From contig JAINUG010000049.1 of assembly GCA_029706075.1 (NCBI GenBank), positions 3,052,418 to 3,116,417 on the forward strand: a stretch of 64,000 bases of DNA, given 5' to 3'. Position numbers and translations under genes: made by a program. The stretch is from Aldrovandia affinis. Its lineage: Eukaryota; Chordata; Actinopteri; Notacanthiformes; Halosauridae. Shown piece after piece: positions 26,609 to 39,150 of the stretch; the stretch's first letter is position 1; each line of letters opens with the position of its first letter. Under the pieces are notes generated by a model that was not told the DNA's origin, did not search any database, and saw nothing but the letters and a program-made list of their open reading frames with translations.

Positions 26609-29600
26609 TGCTGGCGCTATATGAGAGCAATCATTTATACTAACTGCTGGACTTTATGTGTTAGAAACACAGGAGGTAGGCTATGTTATGGAAAAGTTCC
26701 GGGGTGGGGGTCCTGCAGTTAACCAGTTAATGTTCTCAAACTGCAGCTGAGCACAGAGTAGATCTGTGAACAGTCTGTTAGGGTTGTCTCGGCAATCAAA
26801 TACACAACGAAAGCCACCATGCAGACTCGGTTAAGTTTCCTCATTAAACTAGCGAATAGCTAGAAAACAGAAAGAGACGGCGTCCTTTTCCACCCGTTTT
26901 CCCGGCTTCTGACTTCAGCGTCACAAATTAGTGCTGCTGTCGACGGCGCTACACAGTGTTGAATTCTGTGCGAAATCCGGACGTTTACGAACTATAAATG
27001 GAGCATAAAACAAGTGCTCTGCCCGTGGATGAGATAATAAGCAGTATTATTGGGGAGACGTCACTATCTGGCATTGTCCTTAATGGTGACGCTGATTACC
27101 CCGCATTGGCCTATTAAAGCGGTTTTACATTTGTATTTTTAACTGCTCATTCCCCAAGGACTATTTCAATCCTGGGGCAAATTGCATTCTCCCTTTCAGC
27201 AGAGCAAAGCCATTTGCTCACGCCACATTTCACAATTAGCCAGTGAACTTAAGATTGACAATATAGCCAATGCTGTTAATATACAAATGCTTTAATATTG
27301 GCCTTGCAGCTTTGTTCACTTTAGCCAAGTCATAGCTGCTTTAGGGAGAACATTTCTTAAATGCCAGCTTTGAAAACATGTCCCCAGCTTTAATCTGAGA
27401 CAGTCTTTCCGATTTTTACAATCCTTTCAACTGTCAAAATACCAAATACCCAGCAATTCTGCTTTTATATCAGTGTGCGCATAAAGTGTGCATAAAGCGA
27501 TCACATTTGGTCATATGATCGCTTGATAAAATGGGCCCAGAATTTCTCTCCACCCCAACTATGCTCACAGATGGGGGAGGTGGATGAGCTATGCTCAGTT
27601 GGTTTCAGATGGGGAGGTGGATGAGCTAGTTTTGGTGATTAGTGACCGGGTGTTCATACATTTTTCGCGCATATAAACGAACTTCTCAGCTTCTTTTCGC
27701 GCAGCACCCCCGCCCCGTCGACAGATTTATTCGCGCAGCACCCCCCGGTCGAGAAAATGCGGCGCTCGCACCGGGTGCCGGGCCGGTCTGAGGGAAATGG
27801 AGATTTTTTTCTCCCAGTCCATTGGTTTTACACCCATGTGGGAGAACAAAGGGGTGGAGAACATTGCACAGGGGCTATACTGTAGGGTGGAGGACATTGC
27901 ACAGGGTGGACACTGTGTTATGGCAGGGGCATGGCTAGGGTCTGGCTATTGGGCTATAGCCCCAGACCATTTTGGGCAAATTTTGGATGACATTTTGTTT
28001 TAGTATATTGTTGATTGTGTATGATGCTGAGCATTACTGATACAACCATGAACAAAGTTGGTTGGTTTGGTAAAAATGTAACTTTCTAACAGTCTCAGGA
28101 GCAAGCAAAACTGGCAGTAGATTTGAGGGAAATTAAACATATGAGTAGCGAAAATAGAGAGGAGGGAAATGAGTGAGAGAGTAAGAGTGAGTATTCATTA
28201 TTGAAAATATGTGAAACCATTCACAATGTCAGTGTAGGCTTGTGGCAATCAATGGGAATATAAATCGGGATGACGATAACTCGCTGCACGATTGAATTGC
28301 ACTGCTAAAATAAGCAGGATAAGCTTTACTTAAAGGGCTATAATGATACTTACTACACAGTAAGTAAAATTATTGATTACTAGGTTGATGGAGGACACTG
28401 GAGGATGGAGGACACTGTACTTTGGAAGACACTATATATATATATATATGAGGAGCAGTGGAATTGGCGGGCTGCTGAGTGACATGGTGTCATGGGGAGT
28501 GGGGGTGACGGCTCACCATTACACAGGCAATCTATCCCAGGAATGCCTTGGGGCGCTTTGAAAGTGACTCCGTAGATGATGACAACAATGGAAGCCATGA
28601 TGACGATGTCAATGCCGATGAGTGATGGACTGTCCCGGGGGAGCCAGGGAGAAGAGGAAATCCATCAGCGATTTCGGATCATCCATTTGTGATTTCCCAG
28701 CATCCTTTGGTGCGCATAACCCCTCGAGGTGGGCTGTCCTGGGCGAGATTGATATTCACCAAGTCACTGAACCTGAGGGCTCCCATCAAGAGGAACTTTT
28801 CAGCAGTGCAGACATTACAGACACAGATAAACAGATATGTGTCTGAAACCTATTTACTGGCTGCAGTTATACTAAACTTATGAACACTTTTCTGTACACG
28901 TATTCCTGAAACACTTATTAGACGTGCAATCTTCTCCAGAAAGAAACTTGGCAAATTGATGCAAAAAACAATGCAAGTTTTTCAAACCGATGGTTTATTG
29001 GGTGAGCAATAATAGAACAAAGAACACACAGAAATGTTTCCAAAATAGATTTAATAATGGCAGAAACCTCTCCAGGATTGAAAGACTTTGGAAAGATGAG
29101 CAGAACGCTGTGGAACACCTACCCTCCCTGGCACCAAATTAAGTGAAGAGAAATCTGACACATTTGGGATTGTAATAAACAGCAGAAGTGAGAATAAAAC
29201 TACAGTGTTGGTTGCCAGCACGCACAAACTTGGTGTTATACAGGGGAAATATTTTTAATCCCAGGAGTCCCAGGATAAACTGTGCATGGGCCAGCTGCCA
29301 TCCCCTCCAAATCTGCTCAAATCAAGGCTGTCATCCAGAGTTGTCGCAAAACAAATCTGAAGAAAACTAAAGGCGTGTCTATACGCAACACTATACTCGC
29401 CCCCCGCAAAAAAAAAATTCACTAACCTTTTCCTTCCCGGTGTTACAGGTATGGTACGCAGATGCCTGCAATGATGTCTATTGCTGTATTCCTGCACTGA
29501 TCTCGTGCGCTAACTATGATTGTTCCTACCATGTATTAATGCACATCTTGTAAGTCGCTCTGGATAAGAGCGTCTGCTAAATGCTTAAAATGTAAATGTA

Positions 29601-31096
29601 AAATGTGTCTCCATGGGCAAACTTCAATTATAATCTTTCATTAGAGGAAAAGGGAGCACCTAACCTGGGTTCTGTGGTGGGGCTCTCACATTAAATATAT
29701 TTTCTAGGCTTCAATTCAACTTTATGTTCCCTTCGTGCCCCGCTAAAGGTCTAACTCATAATTGCATTCTGCCCACAAAGTTCAAGCTCTGACTGAAAGT
29801 TTGAGATATCTTCAAGACGGAATGAAAGCCGTGCCGTTTTTAATTGGTTCGGTAGTTTTACTTCTGCGTCTTTAAATCAGCTGTGCAATTCTAATGAAAA
29901 TAAATAAAAGTTAAAAACGGATTGATTGCGAGAGAAGTTAAAAATCCATCCTTGACAAAGGCAAAAATACATCATACAAGTTTTAATGTAGCCTACTTCT
30001 GCAATGTCACGCCGGGACGTTGGGCGCAGTTCTGAGGACGGTCTCAGATTTTCCACCCTGTACTCCTGTCAAGATTTACTTTCCATCCCAAGATCTTTAA
30101 TGGAACTCTGTTTGGGTGTGAAGTTAAAAATGAGCGCTGGTTGTAAATATTAGTGAGGTGCTGATTTTAAAGGACCCAGAATCACACTTTGAGCCCATCG
30201 CAGGCTGAAGATGAAACACAAACAGATGGAGAGTAGTAGCCTAATTCATTGTTACTGGTAAAAGATGTATGCGCGCACACACACATACAAACACAAAAAT
30301 ATAAACACAAATATAAACACTGGTGCACAGCGAACGGCTCGTGGAGACAGAAAGGACAGCCCCGAGAGAGCGGCACAGAGAGAGACAAGCCAAGAGAGGA
30401 CAGCAAAGAGACGCAGAGAGAACTGAACACAGAGGCAGAGAAAAGCGGGCAGTACAGAGGCAGAGGGAAGAACGTGACGATAAAATATCAAGCAAGAGGA
30501 GAGAGAAAAGCGGAGGCTTTTTATAATTATGTTAGGGGTGCGATGCTTGTGGTCGAGGTGACATGCACACTGGAGAAAGATTCAAAGTAATCACTGACAG
30601 AATGAAAGTTCGAAAGGGAATGGCAGAATGTAGGTGTGATGAGGACGTAACGCAGGTAGGGGGCTGAAATCTGTCATAATACTGGCACCAGGGAGCAGGA
30701 AAATCCTGGCAGCATCCGTTTGTTTGCGACAGTCATTTGGCCAACTCCACCGCAGCCTCCCGGGAGTTGTTCGTTCGGGCGATTGAACGTGGGTCGGGAT
30801 TTTGACGTGGTGCAGAAGGTACTTCGACAACAGTGACAAAGCTGAGAGTGATTATTGCTCCTGCTGTTTGAAGACGAGGTCTGCCGTTTTCTTTCCGTTT
30901 CCATTTTATTATTATATATATATTTTTTTATCATCCGACGAGATTGAGGCGAGTCGTGGCTCCTTCTGCCAATGTGCAAGGTTTTTAATTGCACTGCTAA
31001 AATAGAAAAATACTTATTTTTATAGCAGACACAAAGAGAAAGCCTTTGCCAAAATCAAACGTCTTGGAAAACACTTGCACAATGCCACCGAAAGAG
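25503..31096. other. non-coding stretch with possible conserved elements
   Basis: No gene is recognised. Two stretches (about 26070-26470 and 27020-27380) are free of simple repeats and rich in TAAT, CAATT, TTAATGTG and CACCTG-type motifs, the texture of conserved non-coding DNA. Positions 25925-26060 read, on the minus strand, as a short acidic frame (DDDDGDEDDYGSEF) that I could not tie to a gene. A retroposon tail is at 29549-29605. A short local duplication (CGCGCAGCACCCCC) lies at 27700-27745. Confidence 0.35.
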
Positions 31097-31387
31097 TAGG
31101 GGAGATCGGGGTATGTTACATCTGTTACTGTACTGGGCGCAATACATCACAATGGTATAAATGTCATACCAAATGAAAGGTGGAAGTCTTGGGCACATAT
31201 TTTGTATTAATTAAATATTCATATATTATTTCAGTATGGAGTTGTAGACAGTTAAATAGAGGGTGTGCACTTGTGACAATTTACCCCATCAGGTAACCCC
31301 AACAAATAAGAATACAACAAAATAATTGTGAATATAATTTTTTTAACTTTCAAATTCAAAACCAAGTACATTTAATTACAGAACTCA

Positions 31388-32409
31388 TGTCACGGTTTCA
31401 CGTATTCATGCCATGTTTTATGTTTCTTTCATGTCACGTTTCATTTCATGTCATGTCTTGATTCTGTTTTCATGTTACGTTTCTGTTCATAGTTAAGTCA
31501 TACACTTTTCCATGTTCTTTCCGCAGATCTTGCGTTCATGCTTTCCCTCTCTCTCTCGCTGTCACTTTCGTTTCCTTATTGTTTCCCCTCCTTGTCTGAT
31601 TTACTAATTGACTAATTTACTAATGATTAGATAGGTTTATTGTTTCTGCTAGCACGATTGGCAATTTAGTAACTCTAATTGCCAACGTGCTGGAGATGTA
31701 CTCATTACTAACTCACTAACCATGTGTATTCATGTTTCCTTTCCTTTCTAGTTCATGTCAATTTACTAATCTACTAATGCTAGGTCAGGATAGGATAATT
31801 ACTAACAACGACTAATTATCTTGTTACCTTGTTACGCTCTCCTCAGCTGTTTTCTGTTTCGCTCTGTTCTCAAGCTAAGTGTCTGCACCTGTCTACACCT
31901 GCATATAAGCTCAGTGTTTTTGTCACGTCTTTGCGAAATTGTTGCCTATATCTCTATAGCACCTTTGAGCATTACCCAAGTCTGATTTCTTTGTTACGAT
32001 CCAAGCCTGTTTTCTGACCATTGTTACTGCCTGCCGTTTTGTTACCACTGCCTGTTTAGACCACGAGTTTTTGCCTGCTGTCTTTTGTGCCTTTGCCCTT
32101 GGAGCAGACTTCGGTCTTGACTCTTGCACCGTCCCTGACTACGAGCCTGCCTACCGTCCTCCTGTACCTCTGCCCCGCTGACAGCTATTCTGGTTTATTT
32201 GGATTCTTTGCATGGTTTACCGAGTTCGAGACTGCCTTCTCCCTCGGTACTGTATTTTGGTTATTGGCTTGATTTTTCGGTTATCGGAATTTGCTTCTGT
32301 TTGACTACGTCTCCTGAACATTACTCTAATAAAGCCCTTGCGGGTCTTTATTTTACGTCATTGTCTCTGAGTCGTGCATTTCGGGTCCAACCCTCACGCA
32401 CCCGTCTCA
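31388..32409 (+). mobile_element. solo LTR, 1022 bp, inside the pogo element
   Basis: Begins TGTCACGG and ends CCGTCTCA, with a perfect 5-bp duplication ACTCA on both sides (31383-31387 and 32410-32414). It has a TATA-like stretch at about 31903 and AATAAA at 32328. Length, target-site size and internal layout match the solo LTR at 15044-16063, so both come from the same or sister families. Its position dates it after the pogo insertion. Confidence 0.88.
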
Positions 32410-32480
32410 ACTCATTCATTAAAGAGCAAAATGCTTAGTCTTAACAAAACAGACGTGGTGTAATGCACAACGAAACACTT

Positions 32481-34227
32481 CTAATCAGACTCATCTTCAG
32501 AGTCACAGTTCTGGCACAAATAAATTGCCTGGCCTGGGGTGCAAGCATCATGGGCCCACTTCTTGCATCTCACACACTGCACCCAAGTCTCTTTTGGCCG
32601 GCTGTTAGAAAATGGCTCCATGCAGACTAGGCAGAAGCACTCCTCTTCATCTGATGATGACTCATCTAATTTTCTTTTTACTCTTGCCTTTTTGTTCTCG
32701 GCAGATCCAGATTTTGCACATTGCTCCCCATCCTCCAGAAACAGCCTGTTTTTAGATTGTGATTTTTCCATTTGTAGTGCTTGCTTCACGGGTGTGTCTG
32801 TTAGAATTGCGGTTTTGCGCCGCTTTCTTCCATTATTAGTTTGTTTTCGGGGACCAGCTTTTGGAAATGGCCGGAGGTCCTCTGGAGTTGGTAGTCTGCT
32901 GCCAGCACTGGCATTGCTGGGTAAGGGTGAGCTGGCATGGGAACTGAACGAGTCTGTGTCTGTGCTTGTGCCTGGCAGGGCAGGGTTGGTACTGGGGCCT
33001 GGCAGGGCAGGGCGATCCGTAACATAGGATGGCGCAAAAAAAATACATCCCTGTTGTAAGGCTGCACCCCAGCTACCCTAAAGCCAGCCTGAATGTTCAA
33101 GGGGGTTGCCGCCACAGGATAAGCGATTGCCACAATCCCAGGAATGTCATAAATTGACATTGTTTTCCCAGGATTGTTCCTCATCCATGCATCACACGCT
33201 TTTTAGCGGCCTGTAGACAGACCTGTCTAAGGGTTGAAGCCGATGAGAGCAGTGGGGTGGGAATGACACCATAATTATGCCGTTTTCTTTGGCATAATTG
33301 AGTCCATCAATGGACATATGAGATTTGTGGTTGTCCAAAAGGAGTAAACATGGTTTCTCCTTTGAGCATTTTGTATGCTCAGTGAAATGTTTCAGGAAGT
33401 CAAAAAAGTGCACATCTTTCATCCACCCCGAGGGATTTGCCGATCCCCTGCTGCCAGGTGGTCCGCTGTTTAAAAATAGTCGCGGAAGTTGACACGGGAA
33501 ATATGAAATATGGAGGTATACTATTTCCTGTGGCTGACACAGCACAGGCCAGTGTGACAAGTGTCCCCCTTTCAGTGGAGGTCAGCGACCCTACTTGTTT
33601 GAATCCGTGTCTGGCCACTACTTTGTCAGGTTTATGGACCGTGGTCACCCCAGTTTCATCGTCATTCCATATGTCCCCTGGTCCAAATTGATGTCTGTCT
33701 AGCACATTTGCTAAATTGTCGAAGAAGGCATTGAGATTTTCTCGGTTGAAGCTACTAGCTCTGGCAAGGCTAGTTGCCTCAGGCTTTCTTAGCGACAGCA
33801 TTGGGTGCCGTTTTAAGAAGGCTGTAAACCACTCCGAGCTGGCCTTTTCTGTTTCTGCCCACATTGGTGTGAACTTCAGCTTGTGTGCCACAGCAAACTG
33901 GTAGGCAAGTCTTTTGATCTCACTTGGCGACAGACCAAAATAAATGTCAGCTGACCTAGCGATATAATGAACAAGCTGCATCTCCAAATCAGGTGGAAAT
34001 ACCCGCCATGGCTTTCTGTAGCCAACCACTGTTGTTGGCATGGCTGCCTGACTGACAATTTCTTCGCTGGTAACCTTTTCACAATACCGAGTATGGTAAT
34101 TTATATTAAAATCGTTTGCTGTGCTTCTGATTGATTTGTTCTCCAGCTTCACCTGTCTGACTGCCTTCAACATTATGTCAGGAGGTATGCTGCCATTCTC
34201 TGTCTTTCTTTTATAATTTCTCACCAT
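32481..34227 (-). pseudogene. pogo/jerky-type DDE transposase with C-terminal zinc-finger, frameshifted
   Basis: Reading from the likely start [12 protein letters not shown] at 34227: a Psq-like helix-turn-helix ([20 protein letters not shown]), a CENP-B-type HTH, then a DDE_1 catalytic core. The first acidic motif is IWNDDETG, the second is LLLLDNHKSH, and PPHCSHRLQPLD provides the third region. A C-terminal PHD-like cysteine/histidine cluster (CLVCMEPF, WVQCVRCKKWAHDAC, CQNCDSEDESD) ends at the TAG at 32481. The frame is broken near 33480 (at least two small indels), near 33190, in 32990-33050 and near 32800, so no functional protein can be made. The family cuts and pastes DNA at TA sites; the C-terminal finger may read chromatin or protein partners. 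Confidence 0.88.
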
Positions 34228-34718
34228 CATCTCACTTTCTTTTGTTCCTTTGTTTGTTTGTTCCTTTCTTACTTCCCTCAATGCTTCTTTCCTTCAAAAA
34301 CACATTTCAATTAGCCTCATGTGACAACTTGCCTCAAAGTCATTGAGACAACTTGCCCCAAATGGGCAATGTTTGTTAAATCTCAAGGCTAGTTCAACAT
34401 AGGACTGCAGCTAACATATCAAGAAACACCTTATTGTTTCCTTTATTCGGTACACAAATATAATTTTGAACATTTATACCTAACACAGTTTTATTACATA
34501 AAATGTAAGGTGCCATTTACTTACTTTTGAAGGAGACAAACACAAAACTTATGCTCACATGTAATTAAAGTGACCTTTGACCACCTGTGAAAAGGAATTT
34601 GAATCTGACCCTAGTTGCAACAAAGTAGCTATTTGATTTTTGAGATAGCGCCCCTGTGGTTGGAGGTATGAACAGTGTGACAACTTACCCGTGTGACAAC
34701 TTACCCCGCTCTCCCCTA

Positions 34719-36049
34719 CAGAGCTCCAGGCTTATCTGCAGCATTTCATTACAATTCAATTGTGAATAAATAAACGTTCAATACAATGCTTTATGTACAC
34801 TCTGTATCCAACTGCTTGTCCCCAACAAAAGGTTAATGTGGAATGTAGTACAATGTGAAAAAAGTTATTCCAGAACACATTCCAGAAGTAAATAAATGAG
34901 TGGGCCGATTATTTGCACAAATTACTTGGTTGTAATACACAGGGTTAGTAAAACGTATGAAAAGGACCTAGGCAAAAATAAAACCAAAGAAACAAACGGG
35001 CTCTCGCGATGAAAAACTCAAAGCACACAAAGAAGAGTTTGAAATCTCTATGACCGCCATCTTTAATCAGAGAGCAAGACATTAGGATTCAGAGGGATTC
35101 ACAATGATATAAACTCTAACTAAACCCCCCGTTTTATCCTCTTTTGATGTGTAAGAATGAATGAAAATATTGCAAGATACAAGTTTTTTTTAATATATTT
35201 TTTTCTTCCCAATACAAATGAAAAATACAACTTCTGAACTTCATAATATCTACCCTGCTGTTGCTGTGTGGAAAGTGGATTTTATGATCTTTTTGCAAAC
35301 AAATTTAAATATAATTTTCAAAGATGGTACATCCACAGGAAACCCTCAACAGCCTCAGACAGTATACACACAGTATCCATGTTTGTCTCAGATCTGGATC
35401 TAAAAGTGCAAAATCCTCTTTCATTGAGAGGAAATTGGACCAAGTTCGCCAGTTCATGGACACATTTGTCAAACGTCTGTGCTGAAATGTGGAGTCAATG
35501 TTTAAGAATCAGAACAGTTTGGCGGGGAGGAATACTGACCATTGACATTGTACAGGAGAGATGAGTGGCTCACAGCCACACTGATGACCAGGAACGGACA
35601 TGTTGAGAAAACTCAGGAGGGAGAGGAAGAGGTGGTCTCGGCACATGAGGTGAAGGTGGTTTAACGCGTGGGTGTGTTAATTAGATCGCCTGCCAGGAAA
35701 CGTATAGAAAAGCCATACACCCGTATGCAGGATACTAAATACTTAATACTTCTGAGCATTCAGTTCCTTATCCAACACAAAGCACAAAGCATAAAGTCCG
35801 CTCTCACAGTGTTTTTTTAACTTCGTCTTCTCTTTTGTCTGCTGGCCTCATCCTGCACTCACCCTCCCTTCGGTGAGCTGATGGCTCTGGCTGGGGGTGC
35901 GGGACGCAGGGCGGCAGAGAGTCGCAGGGGCCACTCTGAGGGGTCACTACCAGTGCCATCAGCAGGCAGGTCACTTGGTTTTAAAACTTGAAATGGTAAA
36001 TTCAATATTGGATTTGTACCAAATAATTGTTTTCTAGAAAAAAAATACG
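34719..36049. other. no gene seen
   Basis: Between the pogo element and the next SINE I recognise no exon, RNA or mobile element. Short reading frames at 35218-35564 match nothing I know. Confidence 0.4.
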
Positions 36050-36408
36050 GGGGCGTCCGATAGCATAGTGGTCTAATGCACCCGTATTGGCTGGTCCTTC
36101 ACAAGCGTGAGCTACCTATCACGGTCATGGGTCGAAAACCGACTGTACCAGACTGTTCCCTGGTGGGGAGCCCCGATCGGGGGCGCCGTTTGGCTGTCCA
36201 CCACAGGGGGAGGGGGGAGGGAGAGCTGGCATGAGCTCATCGAGGAGTGGTAGGGCGACCTCGTAAACAGGATTGGGCGAGTTCCGTCTCAGGAGGCTTG
36301 TCCCACAGAGGCGGGCGGTGAGTTCGTGGGGGAGGGTAAATCAAAAAATAAATGGGATATAATTGGCTAACAAATTGGGAGAAAAATGGGGAAAAAATCT
36401 GAAATATA
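36050..36408 (+). mobile_element. SINE family A copy with Tc1 in its tail
   Basis: A tRNA-like head (TCCGATAGCATAGTGGTCTA, GTCATGGGTCGAAAACC as the B box), body (GGGGAGCCCCGATCGGGGGC, TTTGGCTGTCCACCACAGGG) and tail (ATAATTGGCTAACAAATTGG, GAGAAAAATGGGG). The tail is cut by the deleted Tc1 element that starts at 36409. Confidence 0.88.
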
Positions 36409-36961
36409 CACTACCGTTCAAAAGTTTGGGGTCACCTTCCATCTGGACTATGGCTAATCGGGCACTCCTTCATTCTTCAGCAAGATAACGACCCAAAAAG
36501 CACCTTGAAGTTGTGCAAGAACTATCAGGTGAAGGAAGAATGTGAACAACAACTCAAACTAAAGACCTGGCCTGCCCAGTGTCCAGACCTCAATCCCATA
36601 GAACTTGTATGGGACAAACTGGAAAGGAAGAGTCAAAGCAAAACAACCCACAAGTTTCTCTGGGAATTGCTGCAGGATAGCTGGGAAAACATGTCGGGTG
36701 ATTTCCTGCTAAAACGTATTAACCGAATGGCCACTGTTTGTGAGGCTATTCTCACGCCAAAGGGTGACTATTTTGAGGAATCCAAGATTCAATTTTCAAT
36801 ATAATTTTCTTGAACATTTCTTTGATGTTCACTTTGTTCATTGTTACATGTGTTTTTTGTCATTTGAAAGTATTTACAGAAATGTATACGGTGTAAAGCA
36901 TTGTCAATTATGAGATAAAAATAGTTTCCAGCAGGTGACCCCAAACTTTTGAACGGTAGTG
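36409..36961 (+). mobile_element. deleted Tc1-like transposon, 553 bp
   Basis: Inverted ends CACTACCGTTCAAAAGTTTG (36409) and its complement (to 36961) are flanked by TA on both sides, the classic Tc1/mariner target. Inside is the C-terminal third of a transposase on the plus strand (36480-36803): CSARQ-like QQDNDPK is followed by WPAQCPDLNPIELVWDKLER, the third catalytic acidic region, and RINRMATVCEAI. The N-terminal two thirds are missing, so the element cannot move by itself but could be mobilised in trans through intact ends. Confidence 0.92.
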
Positions 36962-37054
36962 TATATATTTTTAAGATTCTTTTTTTATAGTGTTGCCTCA
37001 CGCACAAATCTTTTCCATTTACAAGCACTGTAAAAACAAAATGGCGGATGGCAC

Positions 37055-38348
37055 TGTCACGCCAAATTGTGTCCGGCTGCTCAGGAATTTGTCCGGGTGA
37101 CGTAATCGGAATTTTGGATTGTAGTTGCTATGCCAACATGACAAGCTTGCATTCCTGAGTGATGTGTCTGGGTGATGTCATTTAGCTATGAATAACCATT
37201 GCTTGCTCAACTGTAAAACTAGCTAGCTGGCTAGCTATGAACATAATATATGAATTATATAGCCAGCTAGCTACAAAGATAATAATATGCATTGTCTGTT
37301 CAGCTGTACAGTTACGTTAGCTGGCTAGCTATGAATATAATATATGGAAGTCATTACATTACAGCTAGGTGGCTAGCTACGAGTAAGCATTGCTTCCTCA
37401 GCTGTAAAACTAGCTAGCTGGCTAGCTATGAACATAATATATGAATTATATAGCCAGCTAGCTACAAAGATAATAATATGCATTGTTTGTTCAGCTGTAC
37501 AGCTAAGTTAGCTGGCTAGCTACGAATATAATATATGGAAGTCATTACATTACAGCTAGGTGGCTAGCTACAAATAAGCATTGCTTCCTCAGCTGTAAAA
37601 CTAGCTAGCTGGCTAGCTACGAACATAATATATGAATTATATTGCCAGCTAGCTACGAAGATAATAATATGCATTGTCTGTTCAGCTGTACAGTTAAGTT
37701 AGCTGGCTAGCTACGAATATAATATATGGAAGTCATTACATTACAGATAGGTGGTTAGCTACAAGTAAGCATTGCTTTCTCAGCTGTAAAACTAGCTAGC
37801 TGGCTAGCTACGAACATAATATATGAATTATATAGCCAGCTAGCTACGAAGATAATAATATGCATTGTCTGTTCAGCTGTACAGCTAAGTTAGCTGGCTA
37901 GCTACGAATATAATATATGGAAGTCATTACATTACAGCTAGGTGGCTAGCTACGAATAAGCATTGCTTGCTCAGCTGTGCAACTAGCTAGCTGGCTAGCA
38001 CTAGTGATGCTAGGTATTTCACTAGCCATCTAAGCAAGCGATCCATATATTATATTCATAGCTAGGCAGCTAACTTAGCTGTACATCTGAACAGACAATG
38101 CATATTATTATCTTCGTAGCTAGCTGGCTATATAATTAATATATTATGTTCATATATTATGTTCATAGCTAGCCAGCTAGCTAGTTTTACAGCTGAGCAA
38201 GCAATGGTTATTCGTAGCTAAATGACATCATCCGGACACATCACTCAGGAATGCGAGCTCATCATGGTGGCATAGCAACTACAGTCAAAAATTCTGATTA
38301 TGTCACCCGGACAAATTCCTGAGCAGCCGGACACAATTTGGCGTGACA
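37055..38348. mobile_element. foldback element with 191-bp internal tandem repeats
   Basis: The two ends are long inverted repeats: TGTCACGCCAAATTGTGTCC at 37055 and its complement ending at 38348. The inverted similarity runs inward for some 200 bp (GGAATTTGTCCGGGTGA, GATGTCATTTAGCTA, GCTTGCTCA). A 4-bp match GCAC abuts each end and may be the target duplication. The left-hand interior is a tandem array: CTGTAAAACTAGCTAGCTGG starts at 37211, 37402, 37593, 37784 and, changed, at 37975, always exactly 191 bp apart. After about 38020 the same motifs return in inverse orientation. There is no coding capacity, so it must depend on an outside transposase. The superfamily is not determined. Confidence 0.88.
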
Positions 38349-38824
38349 GCACCATTGGACAGAGAGTAGGGGCAGCAAAGGAACATTGAAATACAAAAAA
38401 TTTAACTAATGTGCCTTTGGATGGCAGGCCGTAGTCACTGTCAATCCTGCCTCATAGCAAAACAGACCCAACTGATTGGTTTGTTGTCGTCATCTGCACA
38501 GATTTCTCTAGTCAACCAATATAGAGATCAGGGTGAGGCTGATTAGTTTAGGCCTTGAAATCCCATCCCAAAGTCTTTGTTCACGATTTCTGTTCGCTTT
38601 TAAGTAAAAGATCCACCAGCTTCACTTGATGTACCCGTCTTGTAGTTCCGAAAAACATTAATTCATACCGTAAAATTGAAAACCCACTAGTTAAGAGTTA
38701 AAAAATAGGTAGTAATGCTGTTTTTCGGTACTATGGCAGTTGAATGAAATTCTATGAGAGCGAACAGAATTAATTGAAAGAAATCTTGCAGACCATTTTG
38801 ACTTGCCTACCATCAGACACGTCA

Positions 38825-39150
38825 AAGACCGACATATCGGTCTAACGCACCTGTATTTGATTGGTCCTGTACGAGTGCAAGCTGCCTATCAGGGACACAG
38901 TCTCAAACTGACTGGCCCTGGCCGTTAGCCCCGATCGGGGGCACCATTTGGCAGTCCACTCCTGTGGTAGGGGGGAGGGTGGTCGGCACAAACTCACTGT
39001 GAAGAACGTAAGGGTCGGTGAGTTCCATCAGAGATGGGCGGCAAGTTTGTAGGGGAGGGTTAATTGAAATAAATAGAAGGTATAATTGGCTTCCAAATTG
39101 GGGAGAAAACGGGGAAAATCAGAAACAAAATGTATATATAAAAACAAAAA
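38825..39150 (+). mobile_element. SINE family A copy, diverged
   Basis: Head CGACATATCGGTCTAACGCA, body TAGCCCCGATCGGGGGCACC and GGGGGGAGGGTGGTCGGCAC, tail ATAATTGGCTTCCAAATTGG. The B box is decayed (CAGTCTCAAACTG), so this copy is older than the one at 62942. It lies just 3' of the trpc7 coding end. Confidence 0.82.

Larger units (their letters stand above)
31099..34716 (-). mobile_element. pogo/Tigger-type DNA transposon, 3.6 kb, with nested LTR
   Basis: The ends are inverted repeats: 31099 starts GGGGAGATCGGGGTATGTT, and the other end, read inward, is GGGGAGAGCGGGGTAAGTT. A TA dinucleotide abuts each end (31097-31098 and 34717-34718), the target duplication expected of the Tc1/mariner/pogo superfamily. 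Sub-terminal repeats GGTAAGTTGTCACAC lie near the transposase 5' end (34320-34370 and 34672-34710). The body encodes a broken transposase (32481-34227). Removing the nested LTR and its 5-bp duplication leaves an element of about 2.6 kb. Confidence 0.92.

Noticed and set aside
32539..33027. 162-residue plus-strand open frame
   Set aside because: Antisense to the pogo transposase 3' half; no motif of its own.
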